Below, piece by piece: positions 46,464 to 57,500 of a stretch of 64,000 bases of DNA. Position 1 is the first letter of the stretch. Each line of letters begins with the position of its first letter. A program made the position numbers and the translations under genes. Below the pieces are notes generated by a model. It ran no database searches. It had not been told where the DNA came from and saw only the letters and a program-made list of their open reading frames with translations. Source of the stretch: Mikania micrantha (Eukaryota; Streptophyta; Magnoliopsida; Asterales; Asteraceae). The stretch is taken from positions 14,973,971-15,037,970 of the forward strand of contig CM018690.1 in assembly GCA_009363875.1 (NCBI GenBank), written 5' to 3'.

Positions 46464-46706
46464 CAACAACCTTACCCAGTATATTCCCACTTTTCAGTAG
46501 GGTCTGGAGGGGAAGGATAGATACAAACCTTACCCCTGTCCCAAATGAATTAGAGAGGCTGCTCCGAAAGAGTCCCGATCATCCCAATGATTTTAACGTT
46601 ATTTTCACAAAATAATTAAAATAACGTTCAAATTAGTGCACTTTTACTTTTGCCCCTTAAGGGCCCACACATATATACATTATATGTGCGCACCGCAAAT
46701 AGGGCG
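46464..46706 (-). mobile_element. TS-type SINE with 19-bp target duplication
   Basis: TATTAGCATACTGATACTA flanks the region exactly at 46445-46463 and 46707-46725. The minus strand holds the TS-like SINE 3' blocks (GGACTCTTTCGGAGCAGCCT, CAGACCCTACT) and ends in a TTG repeat (CAACAAC on the plus strand). Confidence 0.85.
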
Positions 46707-46725
46707 TATTAGCATACTGATACTA

Positions 46726-47168
46726 TAAAGACAAATTTACAACATACAAAAGAATATAATATAATTACATTTAAGCACGTCAGTTCACTTCAAAATTTTA
46801 GTATTTAAAAAAAGTATAAAGGTACCTATCAGATTAGTCATTAATTTGAACACCAACTCTTTTTGCTTTTGCTAAACTATCAGAATTTCAACGCTAAGTA
46901 ATATATAACCAACAAGTTCAAATATAAAGGTCATACATTACACTTTAGAATAAAGAAACCAACCAAAAAAGGGGAATAAAAAACGATAACAAGGGTCATG
47001 TTTCAAAATTCAAATGCTGCATAATGATCTACCAAAAAAACCTGCAAAACCAAACATAATTTTGATCTTGAAGTATCCCTACACTAAAATTTAACTTAAT
47101 ACAATATAATATGCAATATCCAAGCCTCAATGAAGCCACTCCAAAATCTTCAAATATATATTTTCTAT
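46726..47168. other. Intergenic DNA and 3' flank of the PI-PLC gene
   Basis: AT-rich; no other feature recognised. Confidence 0.5.
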
Positions 47169-49212
47169 TTAAATTAAAATACCAATCATATCAAGAAATA
47201 AATATAATCCGTAAACGATTAAGAGACTTGTAACATCTATTTGCGAGGAAGATCCTGTAAATTGTACAGTTCCTGAAAAACTTCCAGAAGGATGACCCGC
47301 TGGTAAGGTAGAATTAGACACCACATTATTTCTGCAAGCTCCGAAAGCTGCCCCGGCCTGCAAAAATTAAAGCAATTTTATAAAAATATGAAGTTCATTA
47401 TATTATAAAGTGAATAAATTGAAGACAAACCTGGCAAGAAGTGACTGAAGCACACCCACATAATGTTTGGCCATTCATTCTATCCAAAGCATCAAAAACA
47501 CCTCCTCCATCACTTCTCTGTAAAACTCATATGTTAGCACAATGTAGAAGCAACTTACCATTTTACCCTTGTATGTCAAAGGAAAGTATGAATGCTGAAT
47601 ACCATATAGAAATTGACAGCCAAGAAGTTGGGCATTGTATTCCCCGCGGCCTTGTAACAGGTGGAAACCATATCCTTCAATGGAGTTGAATTCTCTTTGC
47701 AAGCTTCAGCTTGTACTGGCATGGTTGGAAAGTAGTTTTGAAGAAAAAGAGAAGCAGCTTTTGAAGTAAGCGGTTTTGATTCTTTTCTATTCGGGCATGA
47801 TCCTTGTTGTATTCCAGGATCCCCAGCTGGTATATCATTAAATTCATGTTTCATTATTAGAAAATACAAATAATATCTTCTCTATGCATTCCATAAGAAA
47901 GATTTAATGACTTTCAACCCATTTTACATGTTTCTTTTATAGCAAAGTTTTAAAATTTGGCCTGTTGGAGATAAAATACAGCCCAAATCAACTCATTTGA
48001 AGGTAAACGGGTCAAAAGTGACATGCCTCCAAATACTAGTAAGTAAGTAAATAACACTTGTTAAACTTACGCTCGTTTTCCACCATGTATCTCCATTGAT
48101 AAGCAATACCTTCGGTAGCTTCCTTTGAAGAATCAGAAGTGAAAACCAATAACCTATGATTATCTTGTGCCATGTTGGTGACAGTTGGCCAATCCTCACC
48201 CTTTTTAGGCATCTTGGAAACTGGAAACCAGTACTTATCCAAACCAGCATTCATGAATAAGTTAGTCAACCCTTTAGGCGTATGCACATAATCTTCAATT
48301 ATAATTGTCACAATCTCAGCTGGATTTGAACTCAAGAATGCTTCCACTTCCCTCAATGTATTAATTGCAGGTTGCTAAACAAAATATTTGCATATTAACC
48401 TCATTAAATCGGAAGTTAGGCATGAATTTTTGACTTTTAAGGTCAAACATGTATCAAAAATAACATGAGAAAAGATGACCGATGATTACAAAGGCGGTGA
48501 TGTTGTAGCACTGGCCACGGAATGAGTGACATAGCCAGATATCGTTCTCAAAGTCATACATATCCAACATCAATCCTCTGACTCCATTCTATCATCAATT
48601 AAAACTAATTTATTAGAACTGCAATGGAGAAAACATACGAAATCATTGAACAACTAAACGTACTCTTAACTGGTTGGTTACAGAATCTTCCTGATTGTAA
48701 AATGTGATCCTTTGAGGACCAGTCAAGAGGGGAGCATCCACAATTGAAAACGCATTATGAGTTACAAGCCATGTGTACTTGTTGAATGGCAATTCATTGA
48801 TCTAAACTCCATTAATTACCAAATGCAACGAAATTCAAAGTTAGAACATGAAGGTAATCAAAGAAAACAGTTCAATTTCAGCAGAATGATGTGAAAATCA
48901 AAAGATGGAATTAATGTTACAGAATCACTTACAATGGAGGTAGGGATAATAGCTTGACCTCTAGTGCAGAACGGCTGAGTTTTCCCCAATTGAGGGCAAT
49001 TACCGCAATACAAACCAGGCGCACAATCAGTAGCAGCAGAGCATGATTCAAGCATCTGTTGACATATCGAAATCAGTTGAGTGAACGATTGGCATGAAAT
49101 GAAACAGATCTAAAGCGAAAACAAAAAAAGGAACCTGGCAATCGCCATTGGAGCAAGCAGAGGTAGTGAGGAAGAAGGTAAAGAGATGATTCAGAAGCAA
49201 TGATTTCTTCAT
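47169..49212 (-). CDS. PI-PLC X-domain protein, complete
   Basis: Eight exons (49212-49135, 49055-48933, 48801-48664, 48588-48490, 48374-48071, 47826-47603, 47517-47431, 47357-47169) join to 413 residues. The start is the ATG at 49212; a longer frame would need TTG. Residues 1-20 are a signal peptide, and residues 19-57 contain a Cys-rich segment (SACSNGDCQ ... CAPGLYCGNCP). Catalytic histidines of the PI-PLC X fold are His82 (VTHNAF) and His134 (LCHSF), with VRGLMLDMYDF and IIIEDYVHTP between and after. The C-terminal SLLIVYGLYLFLDMIGILI is a probable GPI-anchor signal, so the protein is likely extracellular and membrane-anchored. The family is the plant PLC-like phosphodiesterases (AT5G67130 type); substrate and activity are not established. 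All internal exon lengths equal those of the partial copy at 5514-6710. A GGAATT microsatellite (about 49245-49269) lies in the presumed 5' leader. Confidence 0.93.
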
Positions 49213-49269
49213 GAGATTTTGCAGAAGAGACAAATTGATTAAAGATGGAATTGGAATTGGAATTGGAAT

Positions 49270-49574
49270 TGAAAGTAAAGTTAGTTATGATGTGAAATTC
49301 TTTGTTTGTGATGGCGGTATATTTGTTGCCTTCACACACTGCGACATACGGACTACATCTAGAGTCAAATTCGGTAGGAAGGTGAGCAATAACTCCAACA
49401 ATTAATCCCATTTTATACTTTTTTTCTTTTCTTCTTTTCCAAGGGCCAAGAGTCTTTTTTTAAGTCCGATCATCTAGGTGAACGTAATGACAAAAAGATT
49501 GTTCATGCTCATGAAACGCTGAACGCTGATGAACTGGCTCGCCACTATTCCAATGCCCATCGTCTGAATATTCA
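49270..49574. other. Promoter region of the PI-PLC gene
   Basis: About 300 bp between the presumed leader and the MITE at 49575. No specific element is supported; CT/TTTTCTT-rich sequence at 49410-49450. Confidence 0.4.
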
Positions 49575-50207
49575 GGGTACGTTTGGTATGAGGTGATGAA
49601 ATAACCAATGGAATAAAATAGATGAAGGAATGAAGGAAAGAAACAAACCATTATCATTTCATTGTCTTGTTTGGTTACTGATGAAATAATTAATTACTTT
49701 AATACTTTTTGTTAGATATGAAGATATGAAGGAATTCATAGGCTTGGTCATAGTTGGTTATATGTCAGGTCAAGGTTTGGGTTATGAACCAGGTCATGAT
49801 TTGGGTAATGAGTCACGTGATTGTTTGGGTCATGGTAATGGACTTAGTTTGAGTCATGGTTCAGGTTATGAGTCGGTTAATGGTTTAAGACAATGGTCAA
49901 TCATTGATTGGGTTAAGGATAATTCGGTTCATGAGTCGGGTCATGGTTTTGGTCATGAGTCGAGTCATGAATTAGGTCAAAGTATTTATAAGAAATAAGA
50001 TCGAATTAAAAAAAAATCATTTCAATTCTTGAAAGAATGAAAAGAAGCACTACTCACCCAAAGAATGAAAATCATTAGAAGAGAAGGAATCACAATCCTT
50101 ATGAAATAGTACATTACATTCTTTTGTGATTATCAAAATGCTTTTTTCATTACGACGTATTAACTTATTTCATTTCAACCTTGTATTCATGTATACCAAA
50201 CACTATC
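49575..50207. mobile_element. PIF/Harbinger-like MITE, second copy
   Basis: The ends GGGTACGTTTGGTATG and ATACCAAACACTATC match the element at 10207-11482. Flanking triplets are TCA (left) and TTA (right), so the target copy has decayed at one base. Subterminal ATGAAGGAATGAAGG and CATTTCATT-type words and a central GGTCATGAGTCGGGTCATGG minisatellite (49760-49990) are shared features. The minisatellite keeps a 90-codon Gly/His-rich plus frame open (49726-49998), not considered a gene. Confidence 0.75.
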
Positions 50208-50210
50208 TTA

Positions 50211-50397
50211 CAGTAGGAAGAGAGTCATTAGAAAGAAATTCAGAATGTTCCTGATAAAAGTGGCCATGCATAACTAAAGTGTCTGCACTTTGATTTCCTT
50301 CCCTGTAGATATGAGAGATGGACATGGAAGGAAGTAAGAAAGTTTTGAAAGATCTGATCATATTAGGGACTGCACCTCCACAGATGCTATGTATCAA
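50211..50397 (-). pseudogene. RNase H-like fragment of a LINE or related protein
   Basis: The peptide contains SISHIYREGNQSADTLVMHGH, close to the final helix of the plant RNase H domain (pattern H-x-REGN-x-x-AD-x-LA). Only about 60 residues remain, with no catalytic Asp/Glu core, and an ATAT run cuts it at the upstream side. Origin from a LINE is likely but not shown. Confidence 0.55.
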
Positions 50398-50400
50398 CTA

Positions 50401-50402
<2 letters not shown>

Positions 50403-50459
<57 letters not shown>
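50403..50459. repeat. (TA)n microsatellite
   Basis: About 28 uninterrupted TA units. Confidence 0.95.
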
Positions 50460-50460
<1 letters not shown>

Positions 50461-50708
50461 CCTTTAACATCTAAAAGAAAAGGTTTCTATCAAATGAGAA
50501 TTAACTATCGAGAAAAAGAAGAATCGTGCATTAGTTAAATTTAATATTCAGTTATATAAGAGGTAGTTGCCATGTCATGTAGTGATGTAAAACATGGTCG
50601 GTAGGTGGCGTATTTCATGAGTAATCTATGATTTGTTTGTTCATAAATAGTGTGGTAAACAAACAAAACGTTGAACAAATACTTCGGTGTGAAATTAGTG
50701 GAGTTTAG

Positions 50709-50836
50709 AACTTGTAATAAAACAAATTTAGTGAACCTATATTTGAATAAGAAATTTAGGGAACGGATCTCCCACTAACAAATCCTATCAAGAAAGCTTT
50801 ACCTAAATATTAAAATGGATAAATCCGTAATAAAAC
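50709..50836. repeat. Left arm of a 130-bp inverted repeat
   Basis: AACTTGTAATAAAACAAATT at the outer edge through GGATAAATCCGTAATAAA at the inner edge is matched in reverse complement at 53947-54078. The arms share CCCACTAACAAATCCTA and AAAGCTTTACCTAAATATTA and differ at only a few bases. Confidence 0.88.
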
Positions 50837-53800
50837 ACATTTGAAAAATTTTATTTTAATCATCTCATGTTTCTAAAATTTTGAATTTATCTCTTTTGCT
50901 CTTAACTAATTTAGAATTTTTTATGTGCTTAGTTTTACGTAAGAATTCATGTAAATTCAATTTAATCCATGCTTCGACTTAAACTTATTAGAAATGAAAG
51001 ATGTCAAACGAGCTTATTTTATTTGTGTTTTCATTTGCTCTTCATTTTGATTTAAGTTTTGTTCTGAAATAAGTTTCAAATATGATTTGTTCCAATTGTG
51101 ATTTGTCTGAATAAATTTGATATAATATACGTTTTAACGCCGTCACAATGCTTGACGGGTAGCATTACTAGTTATCCTTATAAATCGACTACTTTGCATT
51201 AATTTTCACTTTGTATTGTGAATGTAAGATTCAAATTAGAAACATAAGTTGTTACTCTTGTAGTTATATGTATTAGGTTAAGTAAATATGTTATAAAGTT
51301 AATGACCACCTTTTTAAAAGAAAAGTTATTTTTGAAAACTGTTTCACTCCTCGTTTCTTTAATCGGAGGTTTTCTACTAAATTTTCTTTAATTTGACTGA
51401 TGCCTCGTTTCATAATCTTGCTATGGATCCCACTCTTTTCTCTAAATACAGCATAATTTTATATGTATTATATATATTAAATTATTTTAAAAAACTATCA
51501 TTTTTTTATGTAAAAAACGTATTTTATTATTATAATTTTGTCTTGTTCTGTTTATTAAATTTATTTTTATCACAATTATATATAAAACTTTTAATATGTA
51601 TAGAGACCAATTTAAGAACACATTTTAATAATAGCACATGATAACCAAAATCTTAGATACAACATAAAGGAAATATGCCACCATGATAACTTATCAGTAA
51701 CTTGATAGGCATCAATACTTGGTGTTTTGAATGAATATTAAAATTTAGTTCATAAACCATTTTTTTCTCTTACTAATCTATCATATTTCTTCTAGAAAGT
51801 GCATAAAATACTAGCCATCACTCAAAAAAAAATTTTGAAGTTATATTTGCAAGGTTGGTAAGATTTCAGTTTTATGATCTTAAATAGAAATGTCAATAGG
51901 TTGGGTTTGGGACGGGTTTGAGTAATCACAACTCCATACTCAATTATAAAAGTTGATCGCATACCCTGCCTAAAACCCATCGGGTATCGGGTATACCCGC
52001 GAGTTTCGTGTTTACCTATTAGTTGAGTTAAATATACATGTTGAGAATAACTGATTCAAAACAGTCTGGTATGTATCAGATAACTAATAATAAATTTATG
52101 TTTTTCAAAACAAAAAATACATATTAAATATGCCAAGAACAAATTATTGATTATATCGCATACCCGCGAGAATTTTCAAAATTAATCTCATATACATCCC
52201 ATATGTTGTGGATTTCACGTAAACCAGTCGAGCGCGGGTTTTTTCCATCCCTAACCTTGAGGTTATGGATTCAAGCTGTGAAAAAGCCTCTTTCACAAAT
52301 CTATAGGGTAAGATTGCGTATATTAAACACAAAGCGATCCGGCTACTCCCTGAGTCGTGCGCAAAGAAGGAGCTAAGTCAAACAGTGAGTACGTCTTTTT
52401 TTTTTATATTTACAAAAGGTTGATAAGAATCAACAAGTTTCCTTAAAAATATGGATTAAGCAAAAGGTAAATATATCCAAAACTAAGAGCGACAATCGAT
52501 TTAACAATACCAAGCCAGCTAGCCTAGATATCAAATTTTATCATATTTCCTATATACTTAATTTGAATTTCGGTGCAAATTCTGCAGAATACATGTTCTT
52601 TAGCTTTTGGTTCTTCCAGAAACTTTAAATTTATTCATATTGAAAGTAGTGCAAATTCTGCAGAATACGTGTTCCTATATCATTTGTTAGCTTTTGGTTC
52701 TTCCATAAATTTAATTTGCTTTAAATTTATTCATATTAAAAGTATAATAAATATATAACCTAGCTTAGATGGTAACCATATTAGTTTGCAAGTGAGCCGT
52801 CACAGGTTCTACTGCTCTTTGCGGCATTTTTTGGCCCTTTTGATTTTTCTATTTCCTCTTTTTATAACTTTTAATGTTTTTGTTTTTGAGATTCATATAT
52901 ACATTTCAATATATGTAATATATCCGTCACAACCTTATATTTATTTAATCTTCTCGTTTCATCTTAACGCACAGACTTAGTCATATCATCCTACCACAAC
53001 AAGCGGGGCAATATAATCTAATTTTCCCTCAAAAACTTCACTACACTATTTTGCAATGTGTTTATATATGTATGAGTCGGTGTAAACTTGACCTTACATT
53101 TAGGCGTAAGTTTTCTTTAAAATACGAGAAATTTTAAATATATTAATTTCCCATGCTATTTTTATGTATGTTTCGAGTTGGTTCACGTATTAGTTTGCTC
53201 GGAAACGAGTGTGCGACTTAGGCATGGGTGAAAAGAAAAATCGTATTTTGTAACAGTTGTTTTTACAAAAAAAAAATCACAACCTGCTTATTTGTATATT
53301 AATGTCGGTTTAGTTTCATGTTCCTCTACATTTCGACGTATATATTTCCTGTAAAGGAGTAATGTCAAATATAATACTTTATTAATCATATTTAAGTACG
53401 TCTCGAGCTGATATACGTATCAGGTTGTTCGAAAACAAGTGTACGCATAGGTAAAAAAATCGAATTTGTATTCCCTAACAATCGTTTTTACAACCATTAA
53501 ACATTCACTTTTAGGATGTTTGCAAATATGGCCAACTACACGTTTTGACACCGTCGCAACGCGCGGCGGGAAACATTATTAGTTTTATTAAAAGCTTGGT
53601 TATTTACACACATGATTTTATATTTTAACATCACACTGACCATATATGTCTCGTATAGGCCTATATGAGCCGTATAGTCCCCTTTGACACCCACTCATAC
53701 AACAATGATTGGTCTCATATACGTCTCATATAGGACCTATACACCCCATATAAACTTATACGAGATATATAGAAATTGTGACAAACAATGATTAATTCCT

Positions 53801-53946
53801 ATACAACTCACTGCCTCGTATAATCATATACACATACAAGCATCTGTTTCGTATCTTTAAAAGGATCCGTTGTTGGCTAATGGAAATTATTTGAATCGTT
53901 CGGTAAAGTTGGTTTCATAAAGAAGAAAGTAGCATAGATTCTTTCC
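50837..53946. other. Spacer between inverted-repeat arms; AT-rich, no gene
   Basis: Contains two Helitron-like end motifs (GTCACAATGCTTGACGGGTA...ACTAGT near 51145-51172, and CGTCGCAACGCGCGGCGGG...TTAGT near 53548-53582) and the SINE fragment at about 52255. Paralogous short blocks with TGCAAATTCTGCAGAATAC recur at 52576 and 52650. No protein-coding exon was found. Confidence 0.5.
52255..52398 (+). mobile_element. Diverged TS-like SINE fragment
   Basis: CTTGAGGTTATGGATTCAAG (B-box-like), GCCTCTTTCACAAATCTATA, GGGTAAGATTGCGTA and GGAGCTAAGTCAAAC follow the order of a SINE common in asterids, and the copy ends in a T run. The 5' head is missing and no target duplication was found. Confidence 0.55.
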
Positions 53947-54078
53947 AACTTTATTACGGATTTATCCATTTTAATATTTAGGTAAAGCTTTCTTGCTAGG
54001 ATTTGTTAGTGGGAGATTCGTTCCCTCAATTTCTTTTTTAAATATAGGTTCTCTAAATTTGTTTTATTACAAGTTCTA
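53947..54078. repeat. Right arm of the 130-bp inverted repeat
   Basis: Reverse complement of 50709-50836, ending GTTTTATTACAAGTT. The flanking nonamers outside the two arms do not match, so I cannot confirm that the arms are terminal repeats of one transposon. Confidence 0.88.
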
Positions 54079-54572
54079 ATAAAATGGTGTTTATTTTTAA
54101 ATTAATTATTAAAACAAAAGCATCCAGGATCGCTTTTAAAGTAGGAAAATAAAAATTAATAAATAATAATAATAAATACAAAAGGTGTGGAGAAGAAATA
54201 AACAAAATAAGCTATTAGATTTTGAATTTAAAACGATATGCCAAAATAAATCTGGGAAAGATGACCAACTTAGAAAATGGAAGAAGCTGTAAACCAATTG
54301 AATGTTAATTTGTGCAAGGGTTAAGCATTCATTACAAATTAGTACAATGAGTCAATGACAACAATATGCATCTTACAAGTAAATTGTGGTGCAAGAGCAT
54401 TCTCATGTGCAAATACAACTCATCTATAGAAACAATCTCTCTCTTGAATGGATATGATGACAGTGTATAATACACAGTGAACAACACAACGAAAGAATTT
54501 TACCTGTAAATGGTAAAAAAAATTGCCTCAAATGTTGGTGAGTTAAACTAAAACCTTGTTGCAACTTGCAAG
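54079..54572. other. 3' flank of the methyltransferase gene
   Basis: AT-rich, presumably including the 3' untranslated region; nothing else recognised. Confidence 0.5.
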
Positions 54573-57500
54573 TCAAGCAAGCTTCTTTGCATGGCCGCTG
54601 GAAGGAACCGTGTCATCTTTCTTTGAACCAGAAGACTCAGGCTTCTTTGCCCAAGCAGGAGCCCTATCAGGTTCATAACGATAGTCATAAAACAGTTCTT
54701 CCCCAGCACTTATTCTTTCCTTGGCAAATATGCCTACCCTATGATCTCCAGCCACCATAATAACCTGGCCAAACCATTGTTAAATACATGACAGCAGTAG
54801 TTATACAAAAATGTGTAGCAAATCAAACGATGCACTCCAATCAGTCCTGGACCCAGACGTATAAAAACCCAGGCCCTGTTCGTTGTCGTTCAATTTGTGT
54901 ATCCAATCAAATTAACTAGCAAGACCCACATCACGTCTAGTCTTAAAGAGCAAGTACCTAAAATTGTTTTTTTCAATGTAATATAAACAGCTTTTTTGCA
55001 ATGTCTTTTTATAAGTTCAATTTTTAACAGGTAACATATATATAACTTTCTATAATTTAATGTTTTATAAAACTAGTAAGGTATTTTATAAACCCATATG
55101 CTTTTATTCTGTATGAAATTGATACAGAATAATTAAATACTTTTATTCTGTCAGGTAATTATAATAAAAAAAAATTTGCTTTGATGTTATTAACCATATA
55201 TTAAATGAAAAATGGGACTGGTCTTTGACCAGTAGGCCCAAAATCAGGCCCCTTGTCAATTTCATTCGGGTCATTGATATATGTAGGCTAAACCATTGAA
55301 TTCAGAACAGGACCCTTTAGAGGACAGGTGCTAAAGTTTAAGTCCCAGCGAAGCCAAATCGCATGTAAAAACCCCACTTGGATGATTGTTGAAGGTGTTT
55401 AAGGTAGATAGTTTCAAAACTTTTAGCTATATGTTAAATTGGATTTCCAGGAATATACCTTTGCATAACAATTTGGAACGGGAGAATGGTTAGCAAACTT
55501 CAATTTGTCACCCTTACGATAAGCATCAAGAACATACTGCATATTAAAAGCAAAATCTTGGCCCGTTAAGTTTGTTTCCAAGAGAGAAATAAAAAAATTA
55601 CTAGAATAAAAGAAGTCCATCAGTCCACGTATACTTGATCATTAAGGTTGAAGAGGAAAGATGAATTTTCACGATCATAGATCTTTCCACGCTTGTCAGC
55701 TTCACGGTGTGAGATTAATTCTCCAGTGTACTCGCCCAGGTATTCATGTTTAGGTACACTATTCTGAAAAACAACAGCTAAGCATGAGTTGCTTAAAATA
55801 ATAAAAATTGTTATTAATACACCATGGATCCTGATGCTTTTCTGTCAGAGCTAATAGGATTTTTTTCAAAATTTGACTTCTCTAAAGTGTTAACTTAAGT
55901 TCAGATGTTCGATAATATGCCACATACTGATGTGTAGTGATATGGAATTGCAATACATTTGTCTGATCAGGTAGATTAACATGGTATAATTTGTATGAAA
56001 AACCATGAAAAAATTGGATAATAAAAAATATTTCAAAGTTGTAAAATTGAATGAAATGTCACAAGCCTCAATGAAAAATAATAAGATCTGATCCATGTAA
56101 TGATATTGATGATATGCATTTTAAAAACAGTTGTCTTGTGATAAAATTAACGAGCCATTCAAGGGCAATTCATCAAAAAAAATTGTAACCTTTCATTAAA
56201 TTAACTAACTACTCAATGGAGAGACAGCCTTTCATTAAATAACCAACCAATCAATGGAGAGACAACCTTTTATTAAAAATGTGATCTTTCATTAGATAAC
56301 CAACCACTCAATGTTTTCGCATATTTTCATTAGAATTTTCATGTGACACTACACAAAAACATTAAAGCCCCTCATAATTACATAAAAGGGATTCACTATG
56401 GTTTGATTCGTTTGAATACTTTACTGGTGTTTCCTAAAGTATTCCTAAACAGTTGTATCTTGTGAGGCTATTCAAGGATTACCTACAAGCAATGCTTGGA
56501 AGTAAATACATCCTTATTCCAATCTCACTTACTTTGCAAGACTGGCTTCCTTGCTACATTATTTATTAAGTTGAATAAACTCATTTTGTTCTTGACAAAT
56601 AACCGGTTTAAAATTCACAAATATAATTTCTAACTTATTTTACCCACTTACCTTTAAAAAAGCTCCCCAGCCTGAGACATCAGACCTTCCTAGTAAAACC
56701 TGCATACAAAATCATCACATTTTTAGGCATTAAATTCTTCCAATTATGTGGGCAGAGAGAAGAAAAACACAATTACCCGTTGTTGTTGTTTGAGGAGAAG
56801 CTTCATATTTCTACATTCATAATTATCACCTCTTTGGCCTGGAATTCCTAGAGTGCCATCACCACACCTGCAACCAATAAACAGGGTTCAACTACAAATA
56901 TGAGTTTCATATAACAAATCTGTAACACTGTTCACTAGTAATAGGGAAGGTGCATGTCTTAAAACATGTATGATATTGTCATAATAAAGACAGAAAATAA
57001 TCCAAGCAATAAACATTTTACCCAATCCAGCAATTCCGACATACGTCAGGGTCACATTCTCTACCAGCAGCAAAGCATGGGCATTGACGACTTCTACACT
57101 GGCTTTTAGCACAATGGCATCCTCTAAAACGAGTTTTGCATGTTTTCGGGCAACTAGTCAACATAGAAGTGATCATATGAAAAATTAAAAGGAAATGAAT
57201 GATAAATGGAAGTATCTTTTAACACAATGAACAAACAGAACAAGGGGCTTACCCACAGTACTTTTCACAACAAGTGCCGTTGACAAAGCAAGAACAATCT
57301 TTTCCACAGGCGGATTGACAACCACACGGGTTGTATTGCCGACAAGGAAGCTCTTTTTTATCAGATATGCGTTTTCTCATTGAATGGTATCCAGCAGACT
57401 TCCAGGAATATTTTAAACGACGAACTTTACCTCTTCTGCGTAAAAATCTAGATCTTCTTTTTAATGTGGTACCCTGATGTGTGATTATTAACAACCATTA

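Noticed and set aside
47441..47702. Plus- and minus-strand ORFs overlapping the PI-PLC exons
   Set aside because: They are shadows or intron read-through of the PI-PLC exons at 47431-47826.
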